Of a DNA stretch of 64,000 bases, positions 8,337-17,013 are shown piece after piece; the first letter of the stretch is position 1, and every line of letters begins with the position of its first letter. The translations under genes and the position numbers were made by a program. The stretch lies in contig NZ_JACYFU010000002.1 in assembly GCF_014837245.1 (NCBI RefSeq), positions 868,001 to 932,000 on the forward strand, read 5' to 3'. The DNA comes from Devosia oryzisoli (GTDB lineage Bacteria; Pseudomonadota; Alphaproteobacteria; Rhizobiales; Devosiaceae). The notes under the pieces are model-generated. The model searched no databases. It saw only the letters and a program-made list of their open reading frames with translations, and was not told the origin of the DNA.

Positions 8337-8549
8337 TTTCCGGCCGAATGTCATTGCGCGGGCAAGGCGGAGAAGGTCGGACCAGTTCTCCTGATAACGG
8401 CCGGCCTCCCCCTTTTCCCTGGCCGTCGCGGTGGCCCGGAGCTCAGCCTTCCGTTCCCGCCGGACGATGATCTCCGCAAGATCGCCGGCGGAAAGCGCAA
8501 TGGGCAATCGACCCAGACTGTTGGGCAGAGCCTCGGGCATGCGGTCCAC
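8328..8549 (-). CDS. Small hypothetical protein at the end of a ParA-like operon
   Basis: The frame from ATG 8549 gives 73 aa (MDRMPEALPNSLGRLPIALS ... LLRLARAMTFGRKGG). The same frame stays open upstream as SAEQFRRRIIEGLVDRM towards 8600, so a GTG at 8558 or another alternative start near the stop of the ParA-like gene (8596) is possible; the start is uncertain. It carries a charged helix (LAEIIVRRERKAELRATATA). It ends within the shared terminator. Not recognised; probably the third gene of the 9913-8328 operon. Confidence 0.5.
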   Translation of the reverse strand: MDRMPEALPNSLGRLPIALSAGDLAEIIVRRERKAELRATATAREKGEAGRYQENWSDLLRLARAMTFGRKGG

Positions 8550-8595
8550 CAGCCCTTCGATGATCCGTCTGCGAAATTGCTCGGCGCTCGGGACG

Positions 8596-9423
8596 CTATG
8601 CAGCCGGCTGCTGCTGCCGACCCAGGCGAAAGTGTTCCACCACCTGCTGCTTCATGGTGTCGATGAAAATCATCATCGCAGTGCGCAACGCGTCGGCGAT
8701 GAATTCATCACCACCGGCATACGGCGCCAGCTCGGCATCGCTCATCTCGGTAAAGGCGAGCGGATCGCGCTTGCTGGCGACATAGGCGCTGATGACGCTC
8801 GGCTGCAGGCGCGGCATGATCATCATGCCGTGCTTGTCGATGCGTGGCCCGATGAAGCTGGTCCACTCCTCGGAACGCTCGATTTCGCCCGCGGCAAGGT
8901 ACTCACCGGTGTCGCAGCGGCAGAACAGGATCTTGGCGCCCGGGACGGCCAGTTCGGCGCGACGACCGGTGCGATAAGCCCCCTTCACCGACTCCATGTT
9001 CGGGTAGAACGGAATGACGAAGCAGGTCTCGCGCCCGGCCGCGCTCATGCGCTTGGCCATGTTCATGCGCACCATGCCTTCGAGGACGCGGCCATCGAGA
9101 TTGGCGCCGATGTCAGCCACGGTGAGCTGCTCGGGGGGACCGATCAAAGCCCGGAACAGCGGCGTCAGCGCCATGTTCTCGGACTGATCATTCTGCTGGA
9201 TCTTATCGAGGCCTGGCAATTGCGTGGACGAGGTGATCTCGGGGAACAACAGCACCAGTTCCTCGCGCTGCTCCACCTCGACCACCTTGATGATGGCTCC
9301 CAGGCCACGGGCGATCACGATGATCTGGGCGGCGCACATGCTTTTACAGTTCCCGCCGCGCTCCATAATCACCAGGATGTTGTGGTAGGCGGTCGAGAAC
9401 ATCAGAGACTTGTCTTTGCTCAT
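8596..9423 (-). CDS. ParA/MinD-like P-loop protein (StbB/MobD-like)
   Basis: 275 aa. The N-terminus has STAYHNILVIMERGGNCKSM, a degenerate deviant Walker A (canonical KGGxxKS/T; here RGGNCKS, with the signature Lys replaced by Arg). Later the strand LTVADIGANLDGRVLEGMV sits at the Walker B/switch position of ParA-like ATPases. The size and style resemble StbB/MobD-type proteins of mobilisable plasmids. Only one base separates the upstream stop (9425) from this ATG, so the pair is translationally coupled. A partition or mobilisation role is inferred from family resemblance, and ATPase activity may be altered. Confidence 0.55.
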   Translation of the reverse strand: MSKDKSLMFSTAYHNILVIMERGGNCKSMCAAQIIVIARGLGAIIKVVEVEQREELVLLFPEITSSTQLPGLDKIQQNDQSENMALTPLFRALIGPPEQLTVADIGANLDGRVLEGMVRMNMAKRMSAAGRETCFVIPFYPNMESVKGAYRTGRRAELAVPGAKILFCRCDTGEYLAAGEIERSEEWTSFIGPRIDKHGMMIMPRLQPSVISAYVASKRDPLAFTEMSDAELAPYAGGDEFIADALRTAMMIFIDTMKQQVVEHFRLGRQQQPAA

Positions 9424-9424
9424 G

Positions 9425-9913
9425 TCAGATTCCTTTCATCTGCTCGAGGACAGCCGCGATGCCGGCTGCTTGATCCAGACTGCCGTCTCCCGATGTCCCG
9501 GACTCCCCTTTCATTGGATTTTCGCGCCCTGGACCGCGACCGGCAGGCGGAACGCCGGCTGGAGACGCTTCCTTGACACGGGGTTTGAGGGTTTGCTCGG
9601 GGCGGGCTGCGCGGCGTTCGCGGGCGACGATCCCGCGCAGCGTGTCGGCGCTTATGGCCGCCCGGCTCTCGGATTTGAGGGCGACGTTGATCGGGTGCGC
9701 GATCTGGCTCCAGGAGGCGCCGCACTGGCGCAGGTCGACAATGAGGTCGAGACAGTGCCGGATGGCAAAGGCGGTCGGCGTGGGCCCGAGCGGACCCCGG
9801 AGCCTTTTTCGGAAGCGATTGCGGAGCTGGGTTGCCGTCTTCATGAGGGAGTTGTGGCGGCTGAGGACAACCGCCACTACCCTTTCATTGAGAATGCCCA
9901 TTCCGTCCGGCAT
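9425..9913 (-). CDS. Small protein of partition/mobilisation-type operon (possible DNA-binding)
   Basis: Up to 162 aa. The conserved-looking core, LDLIVDLRQCGASWSQIAHP followed by SADTLRGIVARERR, resembles the short plasmid proteins encoded before StbB/MobD-like ATPases, with a helix-turn-helix-like 'WxQIA...ISADTLRG' segment. The C-terminal 50 residues are Pro/Gly-rich and look disordered. The start is uncertain: 9913 or the internal Met near 9844 (MKTATQLRNRF); neither has a strong ribosome binding site. Coupled to the downstream ParA-like gene with 1-nt spacing. Confidence 0.5.
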   Translation of the reverse strand: MPDGMGILNERVVAVVLSRHNSLMKTATQLRNRFRKRLRGPLGPTPTAFAIRHCLDLIVDLRQCGASWSQIAHPINVALKSESRAAISADTLRGIVARERRAARPEQTLKPRVKEASPAGVPPAGRGPGRENPMKGESGTSGDGSLDQAAGIAAVLEQMKGI

Positions 9914-10092
9914 GAATGGCGGCCGGCGGCGAAAGGGTCATGTGGAGACCGAACCTGCATCGGGCGCTGCGCAGAGCATGCTCCGTGACGGCGCCAGTCT
10001 GTGCGCGGTGATGCGCCCCGGAAACACCTGCGGCCGGCCGTCCACCGGGGAGGGTTGGATGCGGGACGGCCGCAATCGCCGTTCAGCAAGCC

Positions 10093-10348
10093 TCACATAC
10101 ACAAGGCGAGGGAGTTCCCGTTTCCGGCCCCGGAACAACCCCGCGAATTACCCCAGCGCACCCGGTAGCGCTCTGCCTCCGTGACGTAGCCCGTCGCGAC
10201 AACGAGGTCCGAGAACTCGGCATTGGTCACCGCAGTTTCGCACAGCCGAAACGGTCTGAGGTCTACCTGCCGCACCGGGCCTTCTCCATCCAGCGGCAGG
10301 AGCGGAGATTTAGTTCCTACTTCTGTGTGACCGCCAGGTATCAACACA
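10093..10348 (-). pseudogene. Formylglycine-generating enzyme (SUMF1-like), N-terminal fragment
   Basis: The reverse-strand frame reads VLIPGGHTEVGTKSPLLPLD, EGPVRQVDLRPF, ETAVTNAEFSDLVVATGYVT and EAERYRVRWG. These are the ordered N-terminal motifs of FGE/sulfatase-modifying-factor proteins (MG...dEGPxxxVxvxPFxxxxxEVTNxxFxxFVxxTGYxTEAExxGW). The N-terminus is cut exactly where the 1304-bp repeat begins (10349) and the catalytic C-terminal part is missing. It may be the debris of the maturase that once served the nearby Cys-type sulfatases. A functional FGE must be encoded elsewhere if these are active. Confidence 0.65.
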
Positions 10349-11652
10349 GATGACGGCGCGGGCGCCATCCAGATCGCCCTCGTCCTGCCGCAGCAGCGCG
10401 TCGGCGACCCACCAGCGATAGGGGTTCTGCGGCAGGCGGGCGCCCTCGCCAAGTTCGGCGCTCGCCAGCAGATGCCGACGTGCCGCCTCCAAATCGTTTT
10501 GTTCGCGCAGCACCAAGGCGAGGCCGGTGTGGATGTCCGCCGTGCCGCGAAGGACAGGGCTGCGCTGCGCCGCCGAGACCTCAAGCGCATACTCGAAGAT
10601 GTGCGCCGCCTCGCGCAGCCGGCCGAGCGCCAGGTTGATGTCGCCCAGCGCGATGGAGGCCCCGAGCGTGTCGGCAACGTGCCCCGCGCGCATGAGACCG
10701 TCCCGCCCTTCGGTCCACCTGGCGCGCGCCAGCTCGAGCTTGCCCTCCGACCAGTAGGCGATGCCGAGCAGCGACGCCGCCGCCGCGCGCGCCAGGTGGT
10801 CGTCCGGCGGTGCGAGCTCCAGCACGCGTTCGGCATGGCGAACACCCGCCGCCATGTCGCCGCGAACCTGCGAGAGAGCCGCCCGGTAGAGTTCGACGAG
10901 CCCCGGCACTCGCGGCAACTGCGCCAGGTCGGCCACGGCGATGCCCTCCGGCATCGTGTCCCCCGCCGCGGTGATCGCCGCAAAGCCGCGCTCGACCTCC
11001 CGCAACCTCTCCTCCAGCCCCTCGAACTCGCCGACCGAGGCAAGGACGCCAGCAAGCCCGATCCCGAGGACAGGTCGCCTCCGCACTGCGGCATCCGGAA
11101 GCGTGCCCATCCAGGTGCGGATGGTGAGCTCCTGGCGCATCCTCTGCATGCCGAAGATGGCAAGCTCGATCAGCTCCGCCGCACGTTCGAAGTCCTCGGC
11201 AGCAAGCGCATGGCGGACGGCCTCTGTCCGCTCGCCCCGAGCCTCGTACCAGTCGCTGGCCCGCCGGTGCAGTGCGCGCAGACGGTCGCGCGCTGCCGCG
11301 TCGAGCTGGGTCTCGAGCACATCGGCGAACAGGTGATGGTACCTGTACCATTCGCACCGCTCGTCGAGCGGCACCAGGAACAGGTTTGCGCGATAGAGCA
11401 CATCAAGCGTCTCGCGGCTTCCACTCCGCCCGGTGACGGCATCGCACAGCGGTCCACTCAACCGGTCGAGAAAGCACGTCTCGAGCAGGAACTCCCGGAC
11501 AGTCTCTGGCTGGCGCTGCAACACCTCCTCGACCAGGTAGTCGAAGACATAGCGATCGGTCCCGGCAAACTCGGCGATGAAACCCGCGACATCCTCCCGC
11601 CCCTCCATCGAGAGAGCGGCGAGCTGGATGGCGGCGATCCAGCCCTCCGTCC
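10349..11652 (-). pseudogene. Internal 1304-bp copy of a MalT-type regulator gene
   Basis: This segment aligns without any gap to 50841-52144 (constant offset 40492) and differs at about a dozen positions only, so identity is about 99%. It encodes the middle of the 905-aa MalT-type regulator (for example GTDRYVFDYLVEEVLQRQPE and RRPVLGIGLAGVLASVGEFE) but lacks both the N-terminal ATPase P-loop and the C-terminal LuxR DNA-binding domain. It is bordered directly by an FGE fragment and a DUF488 fragment. No inverted repeats or transposase are seen at the edges. Confidence 0.9.
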
Positions 11653-11850
11653 AGTCGGGGGCGTACGGCGATCATGTGCGCCGAGGCCGTGTGGTGGCGA
11701 TGCCACCGGCGCATCATCGCGGACCATCTGCTGGCGCGCGGTTTTGCGGTCTTCCACATCATGGGCCAGGACAACGTTCCACTGGCCACCCTCACGCCGG
11801 GCGCCGCCTGCCGTGACGGCAAGGTCACCTATCCCGCAGCGGACGGGTGA
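11653..11850 (+). pseudogene. DUF488-family protein, C-terminal fragment
   Basis: The plus-strand frame beginning right at the edge of the repeat reads RGRTAIMCAEAVWWRCHRRI, then IADHLLARGFAVFHIM and ends at a TGA at 11848-11850. The CAEA...WRCHR...IADxLL signature is the conserved C-terminus of DUF488 proteins. The N-terminal two thirds are absent. Confidence 0.7.
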
Positions 11851-11899
11851 CGAGACCCTCTCTGGTTGCGAGAGTCGTCGGCCCACCTTGATGCCGGGC

Positions 11900-13516
11900 T
11901 CAGCCCTCCTTTTCCCAGAAGGCCGGCTCCGGTGAACGCGCCATGATTTCAAGAATCTGGGCGCGCGGAATGACGCCGCAGCGATTGGCCCATTCGTCGT
12001 AGAGCGCCGCTAATTCCGCTACCCGGTCAGGCTGATCCGCTGCGAGGTCGTGAAGTTCGGTGCGGTCGGTCTGCATGTCGTAAAGCTCCCACGCGCCAGG
12101 ATAGTTGCGCACCAGCTTCCAGCGGCCGTGGCGGACGGCGGCGTTGCCCTCATGCTCCCAGAAGAGGGGCTTGCGCGTCACATCCGGATCGGTGAAGGAC
12201 GGCACGAGGCTCACCCCTTCGCAGGCCGGGATCGCCTGGCCATTGCGGGCGTCCGGGTAGTGGCTGCCGGTGGCCTCGACAATGGTGGCCATGAGATCGG
12301 GCAACTGCCCCGGCGTGTGGCGGATGCCGCCTTTTTCCGCGATGCCGTTCGGCCAGTGGATGATGAGCGGGGTTGCGATGCCCCCCTCATGCGTCCAGTG
12401 CTTATAGAAGCGGAATGGGGTGTTGGAGAGGTTGGCCCAGGCCTGGCCGTAACTTTGGTAGGTGTCCTCGGCCCCCGGCATCATATCCGGGTAATTGCCG
12501 ATGCGGACCTGGCGGCCGTCGCGCGTACGGTACTGGGCGATCATCAGCTTCTCGACCAGTTGCCGGGGGTCGACGCCTGGCGGAATGTCCTCCGCGCACC
12601 CGCCATTGTCCGAGAGGAAGACGATCATCGTGTCGTCCAACTGCCCGGTTTCCTCGAGCGAGGCGAGGATGCGACCGATGCCCTGGTCCATGCGGTCGAT
12701 CTGGGCCGCATAGACTTCCATGCACCGGATCAGCCACGCTTTCTCCTCGGCATCCTCGAATGCGGGCTGGGTGGGATCGCGAGGCGAGAGCTGCCAGGAT
12801 TTGTCGAGGATGCCGGCCCGCACGAGGCGTTCGAGCCGCTGCTCGCGCAGCGTGTCCCAGCCGGCGTCGAAGCGGCCCCTGTATCGGGCGATGTCCTCGT
12901 CGTGGGCATGCAGCGGCCAGTGCGGCGCGGTATAGGCCACGTACATGAAGAAGGGATCCTGGCCGCCCTGCTGATCATGCCGCCGGACATAGTCGACAGC
13001 CTCGTCGCTGATCGCGTCGGTGTAAAAGAAGTTCGGATTATCGAGGGCTTCGCGATCGGCGCTGGAATTACCGCGGGTCAGGGTGCTGGGATGGTAGAAG
13101 CTGCCGGCCCCGATGATGGTGCCGAAGAACTCATCAAACCCGCGCTGCATGGGCCAGGCGGAAGTCGGCTGGGTGAGATTGGACGCGATGTGCCACTTGC
13201 CGCTCATATAGGTGCGGTAGCCATTGGCCTTGAGCACCTCGGGGATGGTCACGCACTGCTCAGTGAGATTGCCGGTATAGCCCTCCGGACCCATGTCGTA
13301 GGTCAGCACGCCGATGCCCGTCTGGTGCGGATGAAGGCCGGTCAGCAGGGAGGCGCGGGAGGGGCTGCAGCGGGCCGTGTTGTAGAACTGCGAATAGCGC
13401 AGGCCATTGGCGGCAAGCCGGTCCAGATTGGGTGTCTGCACCTCGCCGCCATAGCACCCGATGTCGGAATATCCCATGTCATCGTTGAGGATGACGATCA
13501 CGTTCGGCTTGTTCAT
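11900..13516 (-). CDS. Cys-type sulfatase (arylsulfatase-like)
   Basis: Start set at 13516 (MNKPNVIVILNDDMGYSDIG) because GAGGGGG precedes it by 4-6 bp; 538 aa. Metal ligands Asp12-Asp13 and the formylglycine signature CSPSRASLLTG (Cys50) are present, as are GKWHIA and the later SDNGG metal-binding strand. The enzyme hydrolyses sulfate esters once the Cys is converted to formylglycine. There is no signal peptide, so it should act in the cytoplasm. It is the last gene of the run 17889 to 11900 (metallophosphoesterase, two ABC ATPases, phosphodiesterase, sulfatase), lying 11 bp after the phosphodiesterase stop. Substrate unknown. Confidence 0.92.
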   Translation of the reverse strand: MNKPNVIVILNDDMGYSDIGCYGGEVQTPNLDRLAANGLRYSQFYNTARCSPSRASLLTGLHPHQTGIGVLTYDMGPEGYTGNLTEQCVTIPEVLKANGYRTYMSGKWHIASNLTQPTSAWPMQRGFDEFFGTIIGAGSFYHPSTLTRGNSSADREALDNPNFFYTDAISDEAVDYVRRHDQQGGQDPFFMYVAYTAPHWPLHAHDEDIARYRGRFDAGWDTLREQRLERLVRAGILDKSWQLSPRDPTQPAFEDAEEKAWLIRCMEVYAAQIDRMDQGIGRILASLEETGQLDDTMIVFLSDNGGCAEDIPPGVDPRQLVEKLMIAQYRTRDGRQVRIGNYPDMMPGAEDTYQSYGQAWANLSNTPFRFYKHWTHEGGIATPLIIHWPNGIAEKGGIRHTPGQLPDLMATIVEATGSHYPDARNGQAIPACEGVSLVPSFTDPDVTRKPLFWEHEGNAAVRHGRWKLVRNYPGAWELYDMQTDRTELHDLAADQPDRVAELAALYDEWANRCGVIPRAQILEIMARSPEPAFWEKEG

Positions 13517-13527
13517 AGGCCCCCTCA

Positions 13528-14976
13528 TCAATCACGGGTTGCGTCGAGCGCAAGGTTTCGTCCCGCCAGTTGACGGAGGCGCAGTGTCTGGCTGTAGGCC
13601 CCAGCCGTGGCGGTGAAGTCGCGGGCCTCTGCATGGGCATCGGGCGGCGCCACGCCATCGGCCAGCAGATCGCCAAGGGCACGGCCGACCATGGTCGGGG
13701 GCTTCTCGATCCCGAGGACGCTGAGGATGGTGGGCGTGATGTCGACGATGCCGCCTGCCGTGTCGGAGCGGTAGCGCTCCTTGAAGGCAGGGCCGGCGGC
13801 AAAGCAGATGTTGGTCAGTTCTTCGTTATGCAGCCCGCCATGCGTCGATCCCCGGCCGGTCGGGTCAAGAGCGCGGCCGAACGGAAACTCGTCAGGCGCG
13901 GCGGCTAGCCGGCGCAGGGTGAAGAACAGGTCCGGGGCGCGTGGGTGGTCGATCGATGCCAGGGCAGTGGACAAGGTGCCGGGGACGACGCCATTGACGC
14001 CGTCGAGATCGGCGGTGAACAGATTGCCGATCCAGTCCTGCCGCTGCATCCACTCCACCACGTCGAACAACACCTGGCGCGGCTGGTCGCGCAGATACAG
14101 GCCGCCGCTGCCGAACGGCAGCAGCACGGCGCCCTCGCCGGCCACATCCGTGGTGACCGGCAGGCCGGCCGACTTCATCAATTCTCCCACCGGATAGCCG
14201 CCGACGGTTTCCACGTGGCCGTGATCAGACATGATGATGAGATTGAGATCATCCTTGTCCGCCAGCGACCGCCACCAGGCCACAACGTCGCCCACAAGCG
14301 TGTCGATGTGCTGGAAGGCAGCCCTGGACACCGGCCCGCGCAGGCCGTCGACATGCAGCGACTTGTCAGGCTCGTCGGACCAGATGAGGCCGACCTGAGG
14401 CTTCAGTCCGGGATAGAGGACGGTGCGGAAGGCGTCGAAGGCGAAACGACTGCGGGCGTGGCTGATGCCCTTGGTATCGGGCATGTCACCCATTCCTGCG
14501 GAGACCAGCCGCGCGGCTTCGGCCGTGCTGTGGGGATAGCCGGCCATGGAAATATGCTCCTGGCCAATGCGATCGCCCCGGTAGTTGAGCAGCCACGGCG
14601 CGCCCGACATGCCGCAGTGCACCAGGGCGAACTGTCGTTCGGCGTCGCGCAGCGCCTGCCCAATTGTGGTCGCCGTTATCAGGCGGCCCGCGGCATCGGC
14701 GCGACTGACATCGGCATGGTCGCCAAGATCGATGAACTGGTCCGGCAATAGGGTCGGGTCGAAAATCTTGTTGAAGTGGACGCCATGGTGTTTGGGCGTC
14801 GAGCCGCTGGTGAAGCTGGTCTTGTTGACGCGAGTATGGGTAGGAAACTGCGCCTTGGATAGTTTGAGGGAAGCCCCCCGGTCCCGGAAATCGGCGAGGT
14901 TGGGCATATCCCGACCGGTGACCAGATCAGGACGCAAACCGTCCAGAACAAGTACGAGAAAGCGGCTGTCGCCCAT
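13528..14976 (-). CDS. Alkaline-phosphatase-superfamily phosphodiesterase (NPP-like)
   Basis: Start set at 14976 (MGDSRFLVLVLDGLRPDL); AAAAGGA lies 8 bp upstream. 482 aa. The first metal Asp (VLDGLRPD), a Thr-rich nucleophile loop (FPTHTRVNKTSFTSG) and the later motif MSDHGHVETVGG with THGGLHNEEL are those of type I phosphodiesterase/nucleotide pyrophosphatase enzymes of the alkaline phosphatase superfamily. No signal peptide is seen, so it is probably cytoplasmic. It precedes the sulfatase and follows the importer ATPases, which suggests it removes a phosphoryl or alkyl-phosphoryl group from an imported compound. Confidence 0.85.
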   Translation of the reverse strand: MGDSRFLVLVLDGLRPDLVTGRDMPNLADFRDRGASLKLSKAQFPTHTRVNKTSFTSGSTPKHHGVHFNKIFDPTLLPDQFIDLGDHADVSRADAAGRLITATTIGQALRDAERQFALVHCGMSGAPWLLNYRGDRIGQEHISMAGYPHSTAEAARLVSAGMGDMPDTKGISHARSRFAFDAFRTVLYPGLKPQVGLIWSDEPDKSLHVDGLRGPVSRAAFQHIDTLVGDVVAWWRSLADKDDLNLIIMSDHGHVETVGGYPVGELMKSAGLPVTTDVAGEGAVLLPFGSGGLYLRDQPRQVLFDVVEWMQRQDWIGNLFTADLDGVNGVVPGTLSTALASIDHPRAPDLFFTLRRLAAAPDEFPFGRALDPTGRGSTHGGLHNEELTNICFAAGPAFKERYRSDTAGGIVDITPTILSVLGIEKPPTMVGRALGDLLADGVAPPDAHAEARDFTATAGAYSQTLRLRQLAGRNLALDATRD

Positions 14977-15060
14977 GGTTGTCATCCTTTTTGGCGCACT
15001 GGCCGGCGGCACCCCACCAGCGGACGGCGAATGGTTGTTGTCGTGCTGCCCAGCGGCAGG

Positions 15061-16023
15061 TCAGGCAAAGTGGCAGGCGGCCAGTTGCCCGCCTTCCACC
15101 ACCTGCAATTCGGGTCGCACCCGGGCGCAAAGATCGAGTTGAGCCCGCGGGCATCGCGGATGGAAGGGGCAGCCGGACGGCAAGGCGATGGGGTTTGGCG
15201 CTTCGCCGACCACGCTTCCGGTGCGCACATGTTTTTGGCGCGGATCAAGCGCTGTGGAGAGCAGCATCTCGGTATAGGGGTGGCGCGGCGCCTGGTAGAC
15301 CTGCGCGGTCGTGCCGCGTTCGACGATCCGGCCGGCGTACATCACCACGACCTCGTCGCAAAGATAACGCACGGTGGACAACTGGTGGGAAATGAACAGC
15401 AGCGTCAGGCCCATCGACTGCTGCAATTGATTGAGCAGGGCGAGGATCTGCGCCTGTACCGAAACGTCCAGCGCGGCCAGCGGCTCGTCGCAGACGAGCA
15501 GTTCGGGATCGGCCGCCAGGGCCCGGCCGATGACGACGCGCTGGCGCTGCCCGCCGGACAGTTCGTGCGGCAACCGCGTTGCCAGTTCGGGGTTGAGACC
15601 CACCTGTCCCAGAAGCGCATTGCGCCGCTCGGCCACATCGCCGCGGCTGCCTGACGCCAGGACCAGCGCCTCGTCGATCTGGGCGCTCACGCTCAGCCGC
15701 GCATCGAGGGCTGCGAGCGGATCCTGGAACACCATCTGGATCTTTCTTCGGCCCCGACGCACATGGCCGCGCGCGTCGCGCTGCGGCGTCCCCCTGATGA
15801 GCACCGTCCCCATCGAGGGCGGCACGAAACCCGCCGCGATCTTGGCCAGGGTGGATTTCCCGCAGCCGCTCTCACCCACGAGGCCCACGGAGTGGCCGAC
15901 CCGGATGGCCAGGTCGATGTCGGAGACCGCCTGCAGGGTTGGCGGCTTGCCGAACGGCCGGCCGCCGGACAGCACATAGCGCTTCGATACCTGCTGGATT
16001 TCGAGCAAATTGGCTTCCGACAT
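15061..16023 (-). CDS. ABC transporter ATP-binding protein, OppF/DppF type
   Basis: Start set at 16023 ([20 protein letters not shown]), whose ATG overlaps the preceding stop by 1 bp (TGATG). 320 aa. Walker [16 protein letters not shown], signature ELSGGQRQRVVIGRALA, Walker B LLVCDEPLAALDVS, H-loop SHQLS, and the C-terminal Cys-rich oligopeptide extension ([20 protein letters not shown]) are all present. Second ATPase of the first importer, working with permeases encoded at 18877-20639 and the binding protein at 20686-22245. Confidence 0.93.
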   Translation of the reverse strand: MSEANLLEIQQVSKRYVLSGGRPFGKPPTLQAVSDIDLAIRVGHSVGLVGESGCGKSTLAKIAAGFVPPSMGTVLIRGTPQRDARGHVRRGRRKIQMVFQDPLAALDARLSVSAQIDEALVLASGSRGDVAERRNALLGQVGLNPELATRLPHELSGGQRQRVVIGRALAADPELLVCDEPLAALDVSVQAQILALLNQLQQSMGLTLLFISHQLSTVRYLCDEVVVMYAGRIVERGTTAQVYQAPRHPYTEMLLSTALDPRQKHVRTGSVVGEAPNPIALPSGCPFHPRCPRAQLDLCARVRPELQVVEGGQLAACHFA

Positions 16024-17009
16024 CAGACAGTCTCCTGCAGCGGATGGTAGCAGGCGACGCCCTGTGGGCCGGGCCCGGTGGACTGCATGGCCGGCATGGA
16101 GACGCGGCACGTCTCGGTCATGCGCGAGCAGCGCGGATGAAAGGGACAGCCGGACGGCGCGCGGCCCGGCATGGGCACATCGCCCGAGATGGCGCGGGGG
16201 GGCGCCTGGCCGATTTCGAGGGCGGGCAGACAATCGAGCAGCGCCCGGGTGTAGGGATGGTGCGGCGTCGAAAAGACGCCGGGAATATCCTGCACCTCGA
16301 CCGTGCGGCCCGCATACATGACCACGACGCGGTCGCAGATTTCGGCCACCACGCCCAGATCATGGGTGATGAAGATGATCGAGAGCGAGGTCTGCGCCTG
16401 GATGGAGCGAAGCAGATCGAGGACCTGCAACTGCACCGTTGCGTCGAGCGCCGTCGTCGGCTCGTCGGCAATCAGAACCTCCGGCTCGGACGCCAGGGCA
16501 ACCGCGATCATGACGCGCTGGCAGGTGCCGCCGGAAATTTCGTGCGGGTAGGCCCGGAGGCGGTCGCGAGGCGCCGGGATGCCGACCAGGGTCAGAAGTT
16601 CGATGGCCCTCGCCTCGGCAGCCGCTCTGGTCATGCCCAGATGCAGGCGGAGCGGCTCCATCAGTTGCGCGCCGATGGTCCGCACCGGGTTGAGGGCGGA
16701 TTGAGGATCCTGGAAGATCATGCCGACCTTGCGGCCCCGAATGCGCTCGAGTTGCCTTTCTCCGACCCCGATCATCTCCTGGCCCGCCAGTCTGGCGCTG
16801 CCGGAAACCTTGAGCACACCTGGCAGCAAGCCCATGGTGGCCAGAAAGCTCACCGTCTTGCCGCAGCCACTTTCACCGACCACGCCAACGCATTCGCCGC
16901 GCGCCAGCGTGAGGTTCACGTCGTGGATGATCCTTGGCGCATCGGGGGCCGAGCCCAGGGCTACGGATAGGCCGTTTATTTCCAGCGCCAGATTTGGTTC
17001 GGCAGTCAT
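16023..17009 (-). CDS. ABC transporter ATP-binding protein, OppD/DppD type
   Basis: Start set at the second Met (17009, [20 protein letters not shown]). 328 aa. Walker [17 protein letters not shown], signature [16 protein letters not shown] (with C in place of the usual M/R), Walker [15 protein letters not shown] and the C-terminal [18 protein letters not shown] oligopeptide extension. It overlaps the following OppF-like gene by 1 bp and begins just past the stop of the metallophosphoesterase, so all belong to one operon. Energises uptake together with its partner. Confidence 0.93.
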   Translation of the reverse strand: MTAEPNLALEINGLSVALGSAPDAPRIIHDVNLTLARGECVGVVGESGCGKTVSFLATMGLLPGVLKVSGSARLAGQEMIGVGERQLERIRGRKVGMIFQDPQSALNPVRTIGAQLMEPLRLHLGMTRAAAEARAIELLTLVGIPAPRDRLRAYPHEISGGTCQRVMIAVALASEPEVLIADEPTTALDATVQLQVLDLLRSIQAQTSLSIIFITHDLGVVAEICDRVVVMYAGRTVEVQDIPGVFSTPHHPYTRALLDCLPALEIGQAPPRAISGDVPMPGRAPSGCPFHPRCSRMTETCRVSMPAMQSTGPGPQGVACYHPLQETV

Positions 17010-17013
17010 TTCA

